DNA from: Methanoculleus sp.
Lineage (GTDB): Archaea; Halobacteriota; Methanomicrobia; Methanomicrobiales; Methanoculleaceae
Reading direction: 5' to 3'
Assembly (NCBI RefSeq): GCF_030019085.1
Contig: NZ_JASEFJ010000004.1
Span: forward strand, 1-64,000
Length of the DNA: 64,000 nucleotides
The translations under genes were made by a program, and so were the position numbers. Shown piece after piece: positions 52,741 to 62,360 of the stretch (positions are counted from its first letter, which is position 1; each line of letters begins with the position of its first letter). A model generated the notes under the pieces. The model was not told the DNA's origin and did no database searches. It worked only from the letters and a program-made list of their open reading frames with translations.

Positions 52741-55700
52741 ATGTCACCCGCCGTCCTCTACCGTAACCTGCCCGGTGAAGGGCTCGATGCGTTCATAGCA
52801 GAGTTCCGGCGATCCGCCGCCAGAGACCCGTTCGGCACCGTCCTCATCCTTCCGACCTCCAGGATTGTCCGGGAGGTCTACCGCCGCCCTGCCATGGCGG
52901 AGGCTCTGCCGGTGCTGACAGAGAGCATAACCACCCTCCCCAGGTTCGCAAGAAGAGTAGTTCTCGATCATGCAGGAGGGGAGACGCTGATCTCGGCTTC
53001 GGATACCCGCCTCATCCTTGCCCGGTTGCTTGCCTCCGGCAGGTACCCGCTCCTTGCCGCTACCGGTGCCGTCGAAGAACTCGCGACCCTCTTTGAGGTC
53101 TTCATCATGCGCAAAGTAGACTATCCGGCCGCCCTCGGTGACCTTGCAGGCGGTAAAACCGCCGAGATCGCCGCCCTCTTCGAAGCATACCTCCGGTTCC
53201 TGGACGACCACGACCTGGTCGACGAGAGCACGCTCATCGCAAGGGCTTCAGACCTCATCGCCGAGACCGGCGGGCCCCCTGCGGTCTACGTATACGGCCT
53301 CTTCGAACCGATGCCGCTTGAGCGCGACCTTCTCCTCGCTCTCCGGGAGACCGCAGAAGAGTTTCATTACTCGCTCCCATCCGGTGCAGACCCCGCAGTC
53401 TTTGCCGACGACGGCGAGTGGCTCCGCCCCGGTCTTCGCATCGACGGCGGGTCGGAACATGACCCCCGCCGCCTGAGTCTCACCGCTCTCTTCGCCCGTC
53501 ACGAACCCCTGGAGGCTCTCGGGTATATTTACGTTGCAGAGCGGCGCGACCGGCCTGACGAGGTCCGGGCGATCGCGCAGGAGATCCGAAACCTTCTCGC
53601 CGACGGCGTGCGTCCAGATGAGATCGCTGTAGCCTTCCCCGACTTCGCATCGGCGCTCCCCTCTGTTGAGGAGGTCTTCCCTGACTTCGGGATACCCTAT
53701 TCCGCCCCGGGCGGTCGGCCGCTCACGGCATCACCTCTTATCCGGACGCTGCTCGATCTGGTTTCGGTTCCGCTCCGGGGATACCGGCGGCAGGAGATAG
53801 TTGCCCTTGCGACCTCGCCGTATCTCCCGGATCTCGACGGCTGCATGCTCGATCTCATCTCCCGTGAGGCCCGGATCAGATCTGGGCCCTGGGACGACCG
53901 GCTTGACGCGCTCAGGCGCGCCCTGGACGATGAACTGGCGGCACCCGATACGCCTGAACCTCTACGCCCCGGGCTCGAGGCGAAGATCGCCGCCATCGAT
54001 GCTGCACGGGAGATCGTCAGGGAACTGATCGCCGAAGTTGCAACGCTTGAGGGGAGAAAGACGCTCTCAGAGCACCTTACTGCCTACCGCTCGCTCCTCG
54101 AACGGTGGGGAGCACCGATCATGCCGGTGGAGGGTGATCCCGGGCTGCTCGAGGGCGAGGCCCGGGATCGAGAAGAGTTCTGGAAGATCCTGACAGCGCT
54201 CGACCGTCTTGCCCGACTCTTTCCGGACGAGGAGATACCGCTTGCAGAGTTCTCATCCCTGCTCCGGCACCTTGCCGCCGGGACGCGGGTCTACAGGCGC
54301 CCCAATTTGGGTCTCGTTCAGGTAGTCGGCGTTCGCGAGATTGCGCACCTCGAGATCCCCTACCTCTTCATCGGTGACCTGGTCGAAGGGGTGATGCCGC
54401 GCCTGACCACCAGGCTCCCGTTTTCCACCGACGCGGAGACCAGGCGTCTCGGGACGCGGACGGGAGAGGATATCCTCAGGGAGGAGCGTTACCAGTTCAT
54501 CGCGGCTCTCCTCTCCGCACGCCGGCGCGTCTACCTCAGCTGGCCCGCGGCCGAGGACGCAGCGCCGCTGGTCCGCTCCGTCTTCATCGATGCCGTCCTG
54601 GAGGGTTTCCACCCGGAGATCTGGGGCGACGGAGAGTTTCCGGACTCCAGGCTTGCCACGGCCCGGCGGGCGGGTGCCACCCTCGCACGGGGGGACGTCC
54701 CCTCCCGGGTGCCGCCGGGTCTCTCCGCACGCGAGACAATTCGTAGACTCAACATCGAGAACTATCACCGGTATGGCGGTTACGACTCCCCCTACGACGG
54801 AGTTCTCGAGGAGGACCCTGCGATACTCGCGGTGCTTTCCGAACGTTTCGGCGACGGCGTGGTCATCTCCCCGACAGCGCTTGAGACATACGCCGACTGT
54901 CCTTTCAGGTTCTACATGGAGCGAGTCCTCGGGTTTGAACCCCTGCCGGAGGCCGATCCTGACCTGACCGCTCAGGAACGCGGGAGCCTGATCCACCGGA
55001 TCGTCTACCGTTTCTACTCCGACTGGACGTCCGAAGGCAACCCTCCGATCGACGAGACCTGCTACCCGGAGGCCCTCCGCCGGATCCTCGAGATCGCGAG
55101 CGATGAGGTGGACGGGTTTTTGCTCGATACCCCCGCCTGGGCCGCGGAGAAGGAACACCTCCTGGGATCGCCGTCGGCAGGGAGAGGGCTGCTCGAGCGG
55201 TTCCTCCAGCACGAGATGGAGATTGCCGCATCAGGTCTTCTCCCGCGGGCGTTTGAGGTCTCGTTCGGGCTGCCCGGGGCACCTGGCCCGGTCGAGATCC
55301 CGATTGGAGATGGAACCATCCGGTTACGGGGCAGGGTTGACCGTGTCGACGTGCTGCCAGGGGGACGGTTTATTATCACCGATTACAAGACCGGGTCATA
55401 TCATCCCCGTCTTTCGGATATCGCTGCCGGGAAAGCCCTCCAGCTGCCCCTGTACCTCCTGGCGGTCGAGAAACTCACCGGGATGGAGGGGGTCGCGGGC
55501 ACCTACTATGTTATCAGACGCGGCGAGGTCAGGAACAGACCGGTCTTCCGGGCTGCCGGGCTTGAGGACTGTTTCTCCGGTTCCCGGCGAAACAGTCTCG
55601 ATGAAGTCCGGGAAGTGGTGGAGACCGCCCTCTCCTGGACGGAACGCCACCTGGCCGGCATACGCGCCGGTCGGTTCCCGCCCCGCTCCGATACCGGTTC

Positions 55701-55797
55701 ATGCCCCGGTTACTGCGGTTTCCGGACGGTCTGCCGGTTCAACCCGCTACGACTTCTCGTCGCCGGGAAGGAGGTTACACCCGATGGGGCTGACTGA
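52741..55797 (+). CDS. AddB-like nuclease/helicase-fold protein (PD-(D/E)XK, Fe-S)
   Basis: 1018 residues from ATG 52741. The N-terminal two thirds have a degraded helicase fold (PTSRIVREVYRRPAMAEALP in place of a Walker A; EVRAIAQEIRNLLADGVRPDEIAV as in AddB/RexB). The nuclease domain starts near residue 710: TALETYADCPFRFYMERVLG, ERGSLIHRIVYRF, VDRVDVLPGGRFIITDYKTG (D...D-x-K). The C-terminal SCPGYCGFRTVC plus Cys ~720 form the four ligands of an AddB-type 4Fe-4S cluster. It overlaps the next gene by 14 bases. Together they look like an archaeal AddAB end-processing enzyme. Confidence 0.85.
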   Translation: MSPAVLYRNLPGEGLDAFIAEFRRSAARDPFGTVLILPTSRIVREVYRRPAMAEALPVLTESITTLPRFARRVVLDHAGGETLISASDTRLILARLLASGRYPLLAATGAVEELATLFEVFIMRKVDYPAALGDLAGGKTAEIAALFEAYLRFLDDHDLVDESTLIARASDLIAETGGPPAVYVYGLFEPMPLERDLLLALRETAEEFHYSLPSGADPAVFADDGEWLRPGLRIDGGSEHDPRRLSLTALFARHEPLEALGYIYVAERRDRPDEVRAIAQEIRNLLADGVRPDEIAVAFPDFASALPSVEEVFPDFGIPYSAPGGRPLTASPLIRTLLDLVSVPLRGYRRQEIVALATSPYLPDLDGCMLDLISREARIRSGPWDDRLDALRRALDDELAAPDTPEPLRPGLEAKIAAIDAAREIVRELIAEVATLEGRKTLSEHLTAYRSLLERWGAPIMPVEGDPGLLEGEARDREEFWKILTALDRLARLFPDEEIPLAEFSSLLRHLAAGTRVYRRPNLGLVQVVGVREIAHLEIPYLFIGDLVEGVMPRLTTRLPFSTDAETRRLGTRTGEDILREERYQFIAALLSARRRVYLSWPAAEDAAPLVRSVFIDAVLEGFHPEIWGDGEFPDSRLATARRAGATLARGDVPSRVPPGLSARETIRRLNIENYHRYGGYDSPYDGVLEEDPAILAVLSERFGDGVVISPTALETYADCPFRFYMERVLGFEPLPEADPDLTAQERGSLIHRIVYRFYSDWTSEGNPPIDETCYPEALRRILEIASDEVDGFLLDTPAWAAEKEHLLGSPSAGRGLLERFLQHEMEIAASGLLPRAFEVSFGLPGAPGPVEIPIGDGTIRLRGRVDRVDVLPGGRFIITDYKTGSYHPRLSDIAAGKALQLPLYLLAVEKLTGMEGVAGTYYVIRRGEVRNRPVFRAAGLEDCFSGSRRNSLDEVREVVETALSWTERHLAGIRAGRFPPRSDTGSCPGYCGFRTVCRFNPLRLLVAGKEVTPDGAD

Positions 55798-58700
55798 ACG
55801 CCAGGCGCGTGCCGCGCTTGACCACAGCAAGAGCAGGTGCGTCACCGCCGGGGCCGGCACCGGGAAGACGCACGTCCTCGTGCAGAAGTACATCAGCCTG
55901 ATCGAGACGGGGGTGAACTTCAGCGAGATACTGGCTCTGACCTTCACCGAGAAGGCGGCCGGTGAGATGAAGGTCCGCGTCCGTCAGGCCATCGCGGAGA
56001 AAGAGGGCGAACGCTGGGACGCCGTCCGGGATGAGTTCATGTGGGCAAAGATCTCGACCTTCCACTCTTTCTGCGCCTCGGTCCTGCGTGAGTTTCCCAT
56101 CGAGGCCGGTGTGGCCCCGTCATTTACCGTCCTTGACGAACGGCAGGCATTCCGGTTGCGGGATGAGGTGATCGACGGTCTCGTCCACGGCAACCCGCCG
56201 CCGGGGTGCCGGGAAGCGGTGATCGGGGCGCTCCGGGCCGTCGGGAGATACGGTCTCAAGGAGTATATCGAGAGTCTCTATTCACGCCGCATCGCCGCAG
56301 AGGCGTTCTTCGCCGCGCTCGAGAGGAGCGAGGACGATATTATCGAGGCCTGGCAGACGGCCCTGGAACGGCATCGGAGAGCGGCGGTCGAGGGGTTCCT
56401 TTTCCGGGCGGGGGACGCGATCGAGACGCTCAGGGATCTTGCCGGCCGTTATCGGGGTGAGCGTGACCCGGCGGAGACCTACCTGCGGGCGATCGAACCC
56501 CTGCTGGCGGGCGGGGTGGACGCTGCCGGGGTCGCCGCCCTTCACAGGGGCCAGCGTTTCAGGAGGAATATGGGCCAGAAGAAGAACTGGGCGGGAGACG
56601 ACCTCGAACGCCTCCGGGCGGCCTACGCCTCTCTCGATGACGCTATCAGCGATTACGCGGACGCCCAATCCCTCACACTCGACCCGAAAGAGCCGTTCAC
56701 GCTGGCGACGCTTGAGTTTCTCCATGACCTGGGCAGGGTCTTTTCGGCCTTCCTGGAGGCGGTCGAGGCGGAGAAACGGAGAATTAACGCCCTCGACTTT
56801 GACGACCTGGTCAACCGCACCCACCGGCTTTTTTCTGACCGGCCGGAGATCCTATCCTCGCATTTCCGTGACCGGTTCAGGTTCATCCTTGTCGATGAGT
56901 TCCAGGACACCGACCCCATCCAGAACGAGATCATCCGTGCGCTCCTGGCCGAACGTGCACACCTATTCATCGTCGGCGACCCGAAACAGTCCATATACCT
57001 CTTCCGGGAGGCCGATGTGACCCAGTTTACGAATACCCGCGGGTTTATCGAGCGTGAACTTGGCGGGGAGACGGTTGCACTCGATACCAACTTTCGGAGC
57101 ACCCCCGAGATTCTCGAGTTCACAAACGCTATCTTCGGCGCCCTGATGGCGGAGGCCGGCCGACCCTGGGAGTTCCTCTACGAACCGCTGCGACCGGGTC
57201 GAAGTGACGGGGGCGGGTCGGTTGAACTCCTTCTCAGCCCCGAGTCCGGCGACCGGGCGGCTGGACGGCGGGCCGAGGCCGATATGGTGGCGCGAAAGAT
57301 CCGCCACATGGTCGAGTCAGGGGAAAAAGAGGTCAGCAGCAGGGGTGAGGTCAGGGCTGCGGGTTACGGGGATATCGCCATCCTTCTTGAGCGCCGGACC
57401 AACCTCGCCTTCTACGAGTGGGCGCTCGCCCGCTACGCCGTTCCATACCGCGTCCACGCGGGACTCGGGTTCTACGAGCGCCAGGAGGTATACGACCTCT
57501 ACAACATCCTCCGTTTTCTGGATAACCACCTGGACAATGCAGCGCTCTACGGTCTGCTGCGTTCGCCCTACTTCGGGTTCTCGGATGCAAGGCTCTTTTG
57601 TATCGCCAGACTGTCTGGCGACTCGCTCTGGGAAAGGTTGCAGGCGGACGAGGGCGCGGATGCGGTCAGCGCAGCGGCAACCCTGCGGTGCTGGCTCTCG
57701 CTCTCCCGGAGACTCCATCCTGCCCTCCTGCTGCGAAGGGTGGTTGAGGAGTCCGGGGTCTTTGCAGTCTTTGGCGGGATGGCCAGGGGCGAACAGGCCG
57801 TAGCAAACGTCGAGAAACTTATCGCGATCGCGAGGGACGCAGGATCCCCACTGCTCGGAGAGTTCGTTGACGACCTGGGACGCTCCATCGACGACGCCGG
57901 GCGAGAAGGCGACGCCCCTCTTGACCCTGCGTCAGCAGACGCGGTCTCGATCATGACCGTGCACGCTGCAAAGGGGCTTGAGTTCCCGGTCGTCGTGGTC
58001 CCCGACCTTGCGGAGACGCCGCGCGCAACAAGAGCAAAGATCATGCAGGGCGAGGGGTTGCTGCTCGGCGTCTCGATCCCGAACCCGGCAAACGATCACG
58101 AGCGCGAGGATACACCGATCCTCCGGCTACTCAACGAGGAACACCGGCAGAAGGAGGAGGCAGAACGCAAACGTCTCTTCTACGTTGCCCTGACGAGGGC
58201 GGCCAGCCACCTCGTCCTCAGCGGGGAGAGGCCGACCGCCGCCCCCGAGAGCCTTGCGAAGGGCAGGACGCGGATGGACTGGCTTGCCACATCCCTTGGA
58301 CTATCCGATGAGGTCTACGAGCGGGGCGAGGCGATCCTGGGGAGACTGCGGATCCCGATCACCCTTGACCCGGCAGATATCCCGGTGAATATACCGGATA
58401 CCGCTCCCGTCTGCCTGCCGATCTTACCGGAGGAGCCCCCCGGGGTTCCGGCGCCCGACCTTCTGGCCGGTGACGAGGAGCGCGTCTACTCCGTGAGCGA
58501 GATCGAGGCGCGTCTCCACGACCGGATGGTTCCGGGAGAGGAGGCGCGGATCCGCGGTCTGGTCGTCCATGAGGTCTTTTTTGGGTGTGACCCCGCCGCT
58601 GTGCTGCGGCGCTACGGGATGGATGGCGCCCGGGCTTCGGAGTTTCAGGAACTCTACGACCGGTTCCTTGCCTCTCCCCTCATGCAGGATGCGGTCTTTG

Positions 58701-58993
58701 ACCGGCGCGAGGTGCCGTTTCTGGTCCGGTTCGGGAACGTTACCGTCCACGGCGTGATCGACCGTCTGGTAAAGCGGCAGGACGGGACGTGGTTGCTCAT
58801 CGACTACAAGACAGGACGGCCGGGTGACCCCCGGGACCACGCCGTCCAGATGACAATCTACCGGCACGCAGCCGAAATGATCCTCGGAGCTCCGGTCACG
58901 CCATTCCTCTACTTTGTCGACGCCGACCGCTGGGTGGAGGTTGTGGTGGACGAGGAGGAGGTATTTGAGGCTATAGGGCGGGAGATCCGATGA
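55784..58993 (+). CDS. AddA-like UvrD/Rep helicase with C-terminal nuclease
   Basis: 1069 residues from ATG 55784 (GGAGGTTACACCCG upstream). Superfamily 1A helicase motifs: I AGAGTGKTHVLVQKY, Ia LALTFTEKAAGEM, II LVDEFQDTDPIQ (~368), III VGDPKQSIYLFREADV (~397), V TVHAAKGLEFPVVVV (~724), VI YVALTRAASHLVLSG (~800). The C-terminal PD-(D/E)XK domain has RGLVVHEVFFG, GVIDRLVKRQ and LLIDYKTGRPGD (~1004). This is AddA architecture. Probably unwinds and degrades broken DNA ends with the upstream AddB-like partner. Apparently intact. Confidence 0.9.
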   Translation: MGLTERQARAALDHSKSRCVTAGAGTGKTHVLVQKYISLIETGVNFSEILALTFTEKAAGEMKVRVRQAIAEKEGERWDAVRDEFMWAKISTFHSFCASVLREFPIEAGVAPSFTVLDERQAFRLRDEVIDGLVHGNPPPGCREAVIGALRAVGRYGLKEYIESLYSRRIAAEAFFAALERSEDDIIEAWQTALERHRRAAVEGFLFRAGDAIETLRDLAGRYRGERDPAETYLRAIEPLLAGGVDAAGVAALHRGQRFRRNMGQKKNWAGDDLERLRAAYASLDDAISDYADAQSLTLDPKEPFTLATLEFLHDLGRVFSAFLEAVEAEKRRINALDFDDLVNRTHRLFSDRPEILSSHFRDRFRFILVDEFQDTDPIQNEIIRALLAERAHLFIVGDPKQSIYLFREADVTQFTNTRGFIERELGGETVALDTNFRSTPEILEFTNAIFGALMAEAGRPWEFLYEPLRPGRSDGGGSVELLLSPESGDRAAGRRAEADMVARKIRHMVESGEKEVSSRGEVRAAGYGDIAILLERRTNLAFYEWALARYAVPYRVHAGLGFYERQEVYDLYNILRFLDNHLDNAALYGLLRSPYFGFSDARLFCIARLSGDSLWERLQADEGADAVSAAATLRCWLSLSRRLHPALLLRRVVEESGVFAVFGGMARGEQAVANVEKLIAIARDAGSPLLGEFVDDLGRSIDDAGREGDAPLDPASADAVSIMTVHAAKGLEFPVVVVPDLAETPRATRAKIMQGEGLLLGVSIPNPANDHEREDTPILRLLNEEHRQKEEAERKRLFYVALTRAASHLVLSGERPTAAPESLAKGRTRMDWLATSLGLSDEVYERGEAILGRLRIPITLDPADIPVNIPDTAPVCLPILPEEPPGVPAPDLLAGDEERVYSVSEIEARLHDRMVPGEEARIRGLVVHEVFFGCDPAAVLRRYGMDGARASEFQELYDRFLASPLMQDAVFDRREVPFLVRFGNVTVHGVIDRLVKRQDGTWLLIDYKTGRPGDPRDHAVQMTIYRHAAEMILGAPVTPFLYFVDADRWVEVVVDEEEVFEAIGREIR

Positions 58994-59029
58994 CCCTGCC
59001 GCTGGAAACCGGGCGTATGTTCAGGGTTA

Positions 59030-59040
59030 TTCTTATATCC
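59030..59040 (+). promoter_or_regulatory. TATA box of the peroxiredoxin gene
   Basis: TTCTTATATCC about 25-33 bases before ATG 59063, giving a very short leader. Confidence 0.5.
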
Positions 59041-59062
59041 TCGAAGGGTATCTCTCACTTCT

Positions 59063-59551
59063 ATGACAGAACTCTCACCCGGCATGCCGGCGCCCGAGTT
59101 TACCCTCCCGGATGCAGACGGCCGGCCTGTATCTCTCCGGGATATGCGGGGTGCCTATCTGGTGGTCTACTTCTACCCGAAGGACAACACATCGGCCTGC
59201 ACCCTGGAAGCCAGGTCGTTCTCGGAGGAGATGGAGGAGTTTGAACGCCTGAACGCCAGGGTTATCGGCATCAGCCCTGACCCGCCCCGCAGCCACAAGC
59301 GGTTTGCCGAGAAGAACAACCTCTCCGTTCATCTCCTCTCCGACCCCGACCACGAGGTGATCGGGGCATACGGTGCCTGGGTCAGGAAGAAGCGTTGCGG
59401 CAGGGAGTATGAGGGTGTCGACCGGAGTACCTTCATCATCGATCCCGATGGAAAGATCGCCGCAGTCTGGCGGAACGTGAAGGTGGATGGACACGTCGAC
59501 GAGGTGAAGGCAAAACTCGAGGAACTGGCGGCAGGGCCTGCCGCTGCATAG
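59063..59551 (+). CDS. bcp: Peroxiredoxin, Bcp/PrxQ type
   Basis: 162 residues. The peroxidatic motif PxxxTxxC is YPKDNTSACTLEA (Cys at about residue 46). The usual resolving cysteine of PrxQ five residues later (CxxxxC) is absent; the only other cysteine is in KKRCGREY (~113), so it may act as a 1-Cys or atypical enzyme. The C-terminal RSTFIIDPDGKIAAVWRNV is conserved. Reduces peroxides with thioredoxin-like partners; useful for a strict anaerobe. Convergent with the next gene: the stops are adjacent. Confidence 0.92.
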   Translation: MTELSPGMPAPEFTLPDADGRPVSLRDMRGAYLVVYFYPKDNTSACTLEARSFSEEMEEFERLNARVIGISPDPPRSHKRFAEKNNLSVHLLSDPDHEVIGAYGAWVRKKRCGREYEGVDRSTFIIDPDGKIAAVWRNVKVDGHVDEVKAKLEELAAGPAAA

Positions 59552-60205
59552 TCATTCCCTGCAGGCGAGTTCGCAGGCCCGGCAGTGGTCGATCCGCTTC
59601 CCCCCTGAGGCTTTGTCGGCGTTCATCCGTGCCATGCACCGTTCCCGGTCATACCGGCCGGAGGCGTAAGCGTCCATGGGGCAGGCGGCGATGCAGTAGC
59701 CCGGGCAGTCTCTGCAGGGATCCTCCCTCTCGGGACGGTCCGGTTCCGGGCAGTCCAGGTCGGCCCACACCGCCCGGAACCGCACCCGGGGGCCGTAACG
59801 GGGGAGAAGGACAAGGTTGTTCCTGCCCATCCGCCCGATCCCGGCAAGGCAGGCCGCGTCCTTGAGGTAGATCCCGCCATCCTCGATCTGGTAGGGGATG
59901 AGACGTGCGCTGATGTCGTGGTTCTCCCGCAACCAGTGGACGAGGTCTCTCCCGATCCCCGCCAGGATCCGGTCCCCGGGCGTCCCTCGACCGGGTTCCC
60001 AGAGGTCAAGTTCGGGTTTATCGGGGTCGTGGTAGAGGCCAAGGACGATGTAGGTCCCCCGTTCGTCCCGTGCTCCCCGCCATCCCTCCGCGACCGCCGA
60101 GGGGCAGTCAAGGAGGGTTGCGGCCGGGAGAGCACCGGCCACGTCCGCCCCGCGTTCGCGCGCCATCCTGAGCGCTGATCTGGTGATCTCCGGGTTGTCT
60201 ACCAT
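59552..60205 (-). CDS. QueG-like 4Fe-4S protein
   Basis: 217 residues from ATG 60205. The C-terminal cysteine pattern CRDCPGYCIAACPMDAY plus CMARM and CRACELAC gives two 4Fe-4S sites of the type found in epoxyqueuosine reductase (QueG) and reductive dehalogenase relatives. DAACLAGIGRMGRNNLVLLP is the conserved central loop before the clusters. It is shorter than QueG (~350) and lacks its HEAT repeats and most of the cobalamin part, so it is one of the short archaeal relatives with unknown substrate. Confidence 0.82.
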   Translation of the reverse strand: MVDNPEITRSALRMARERGADVAGALPAATLLDCPSAVAEGWRGARDERGTYIVLGLYHDPDKPELDLWEPGRGTPGDRILAGIGRDLVHWLRENHDISARLIPYQIEDGGIYLKDAACLAGIGRMGRNNLVLLPRYGPRVRFRAVWADLDCPEPDRPEREDPCRDCPGYCIAACPMDAYASGRYDRERCMARMNADKASGGKRIDHCRACELACRE

Positions 60206-60365
60206 GCCGGGAGGGTTTGGTGGTGGTCGGTGAAAAACAGACCGGTTAGAGATCTCTCAATCCCCGACGACCTGTGGTGTAGCCCTCAAATCATATTTTA
60301 TGGCTGCGATACAGAAGATAAGGTTATCATGCAGCGGTTCAGCGCGAGAGGGAGGCGTGGCGGGG

Positions 60366-62318
60366 GTGGCCGCGACGGCACGTGAACGTGAAGTATCAAC
60401 GTCCTGTAGCATGTGTCGTGAAGGGGTCTGCGTGATCCACGGCCCGGTCGTCGACCGCCGGGAGATCGCGGTCTTTATCGTCTCGGGTCTTCTGCTGCTC
60501 TTCGGGATAATTGCTGTCTATACCACCACCTGGACGCTCGCTGGAGCCCTGCTGCTGCTCGTTGCAGCGGTCGTATCCGGGCGCGATGTCCTGAAGACTG
60601 CGATCATCTCTCTTATCGAGTTCCGGTTCAGCATCGCGGTGCTCATCTCCATCGCTGCAGCGGGCGCATTTTTGATAGGGAATCCCGCCGAAGGGGCGAC
60701 CGTGCTCTACCTCTATGCCATCGCTGAGTTCCTGGAGGAGTACGCCGCGGGGAGGGCTGAACGCTCGATAGCCTCGCTCCTGCAACTGGCACCACAGACG
60801 GCCCGGGTCAGGCGTGACGGTGCTGAGGTGACGGTCGGTGTTGAAGAGGTTGGTGTCGGGGAGATCGTGATCGTGAGACCGGGGGACGCCATCCCGCTCG
60901 ATGGGGTCGTCGTTGCCGGCGGGTCGTCGGTCGATCAGGCTGCGATCACCGGTGAGAGCGTTCCGGTGGCAAAGGGTGCAGGAGACGCGGTCTACGCCGG
61001 GACGCAGTGCATCGAGGGCTACCTTGAGGTCCGGGTGACGAAACCGGTGAAGGAGAGCACGATAGCCCGGGTTGCGGCGCTGGTCGAGGAGGCCCAGGCC
61101 CATCCCTCCCCCACAGAAACGTTCATCGAGCGGTTCTCCCGATACTACACGCCGGCCGTGATCTTCATCGCCGTCGTCCTGACGATCGTTCCTCCGGTTG
61201 CTCTTGGCGTGCCGTTCCTTGACGCGTTCTACAGGGCGCTCGTCCTGCTCGTCATCGCCTGCCCGTGTGCGCTTGCCATATCCACCCCGGTCTCGATGGT
61301 CTCCGGGATCACGACCGCGGCGCACAACGGCGTGCTGATCAAGGGTCGTGACGCCCTGGAAGCGGTTGGGCGCGCAAGGGTGATAGTCTTTGACAAGACC
61401 GGGACGCTCACAACCGGGAGGTTTGAGGTGGAGGACGTTGTGGGGTTCGGCGTTCCGGCGGAGGAGGTGCTTTCCATCGCTGCTTCACTTGAGTCGCGAT
61501 CCGGACACCCGATCGCGGAGGCGATCCTCCGGCGTGCCGAAAAGGAGGGTCTCGTTCTCCATGAAGTCGATGAGTTCGTCTCGACTGCGGGAAAGGGCGT
61601 TCAGGGAAGGATCGGTGGCAGGGTCTACACGGTTGGAAACTCTGCACCATCTGCCGGTGAGGATACCGTAGAGTGGCGGTCGGTCTATGAACGGCTGGAG
61701 GCTGACGGAAAGACAGTCGTTCTCGTCGGGACTGTGTCAGGGGTTATCGGGCTTATAGCGCTCTCGGATGTCATCAAGGAAGACGCGCAGGCGACGGTTG
61801 CCGCTCTCAGGGCGCGTGGGATCCGGACGGTGATGCTCACCGGGGATAACGAGCGTGTCGGCGAGGCGGTGGCCCGGCGCATCGGGATCGATGAGTGTTA
61901 TGCCGGTCTCCTCCCGGAGGAGAAGGTGACGATGGTCGAGCGGTTGATGGAGCGCTACGGTATCGTGGTTATGGTCGGCGATGGTGTGAACGACGCCCCC
62001 GCACTTGCCCGGGCAAATGTGGGTGTGGCGATGGGGGCGATGGGCTCGGATGTTGCGATAGAAGCCGCGGATATCGTCGTGATGGAAGATGAGGTCTCCC
62101 GTGTTGCCTACCTTGTATCTCTCTCGGAGAAGACGGTCTCGGTCGTCCGGCAGAACGTCACATCGGCGGTTGTCGTTAAACTCGGGATAGCCGCGCTTGC
62201 CATACTCGGCCTGGTCTCTCTCTGGGTGGCGGTGGCGGTCGGGGACATGGGGCTCTCGCTTGTGGTCATCGCAAACGCTCTCCGGATAGGTCGGCCGGGT
62301 GTGGACAATCCTTTATAG
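60366..62318 (+). CDS. Heavy-metal P1B-type ATPase (Zn/Cd/Pb class)
   Basis: About 650 residues. A short cysteine-containing N-terminus (CSMCREGVC) replaces the usual heavy-metal-associated domain. Membrane metal site VIACPCALAISTPVSMV, phosphorylation site FDKTGTLTTG (about residue 343), SGHPIAEAI, TGDNERVGEAVA and MVGDGVNDAPALARANVGVA are all present. SPC/CPC type with a KLG in helix 8 (VVKLGIAALAIL) points to Zn2+/Cd2+ export (ZntA/CadA group). The start is uncertain: GTG 60366 has GGAGG at good distance; ATG 60300 overlaps a TATA-like ATCATATTTTA. Confidence 0.92.
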   Translation: MAATAREREVSTSCSMCREGVCVIHGPVVDRREIAVFIVSGLLLLFGIIAVYTTTWTLAGALLLLVAAVVSGRDVLKTAIISLIEFRFSIAVLISIAAAGAFLIGNPAEGATVLYLYAIAEFLEEYAAGRAERSIASLLQLAPQTARVRRDGAEVTVGVEEVGVGEIVIVRPGDAIPLDGVVVAGGSSVDQAAITGESVPVAKGAGDAVYAGTQCIEGYLEVRVTKPVKESTIARVAALVEEAQAHPSPTETFIERFSRYYTPAVIFIAVVLTIVPPVALGVPFLDAFYRALVLLVIACPCALAISTPVSMVSGITTAAHNGVLIKGRDALEAVGRARVIVFDKTGTLTTGRFEVEDVVGFGVPAEEVLSIAASLESRSGHPIAEAILRRAEKEGLVLHEVDEFVSTAGKGVQGRIGGRVYTVGNSAPSAGEDTVEWRSVYERLEADGKTVVLVGTVSGVIGLIALSDVIKEDAQATVAALRARGIRTVMLTGDNERVGEAVARRIGIDECYAGLLPEEKVTMVERLMERYGIVVMVGDGVNDAPALARANVGVAMGAMGSDVAIEAADIVVMEDEVSRVAYLVSLSEKTVSVVRQNVTSAVVVKLGIAALAILGLVSLWVAVAVGDMGLSLVVIANALRIGRPGVDNPL

Positions 62319-62360
62319 TAGGGCCTCGGAAGACGAATATCTGGCAAAAAAGGAGAGGAT

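Noticed and set aside
58990..59244. Plus-strand frame overlapping the start of the peroxiredoxin
   Set aside because: It is an out-of-frame shadow; the peroxiredoxin frame carries the conserved motif and has its own TATA box.
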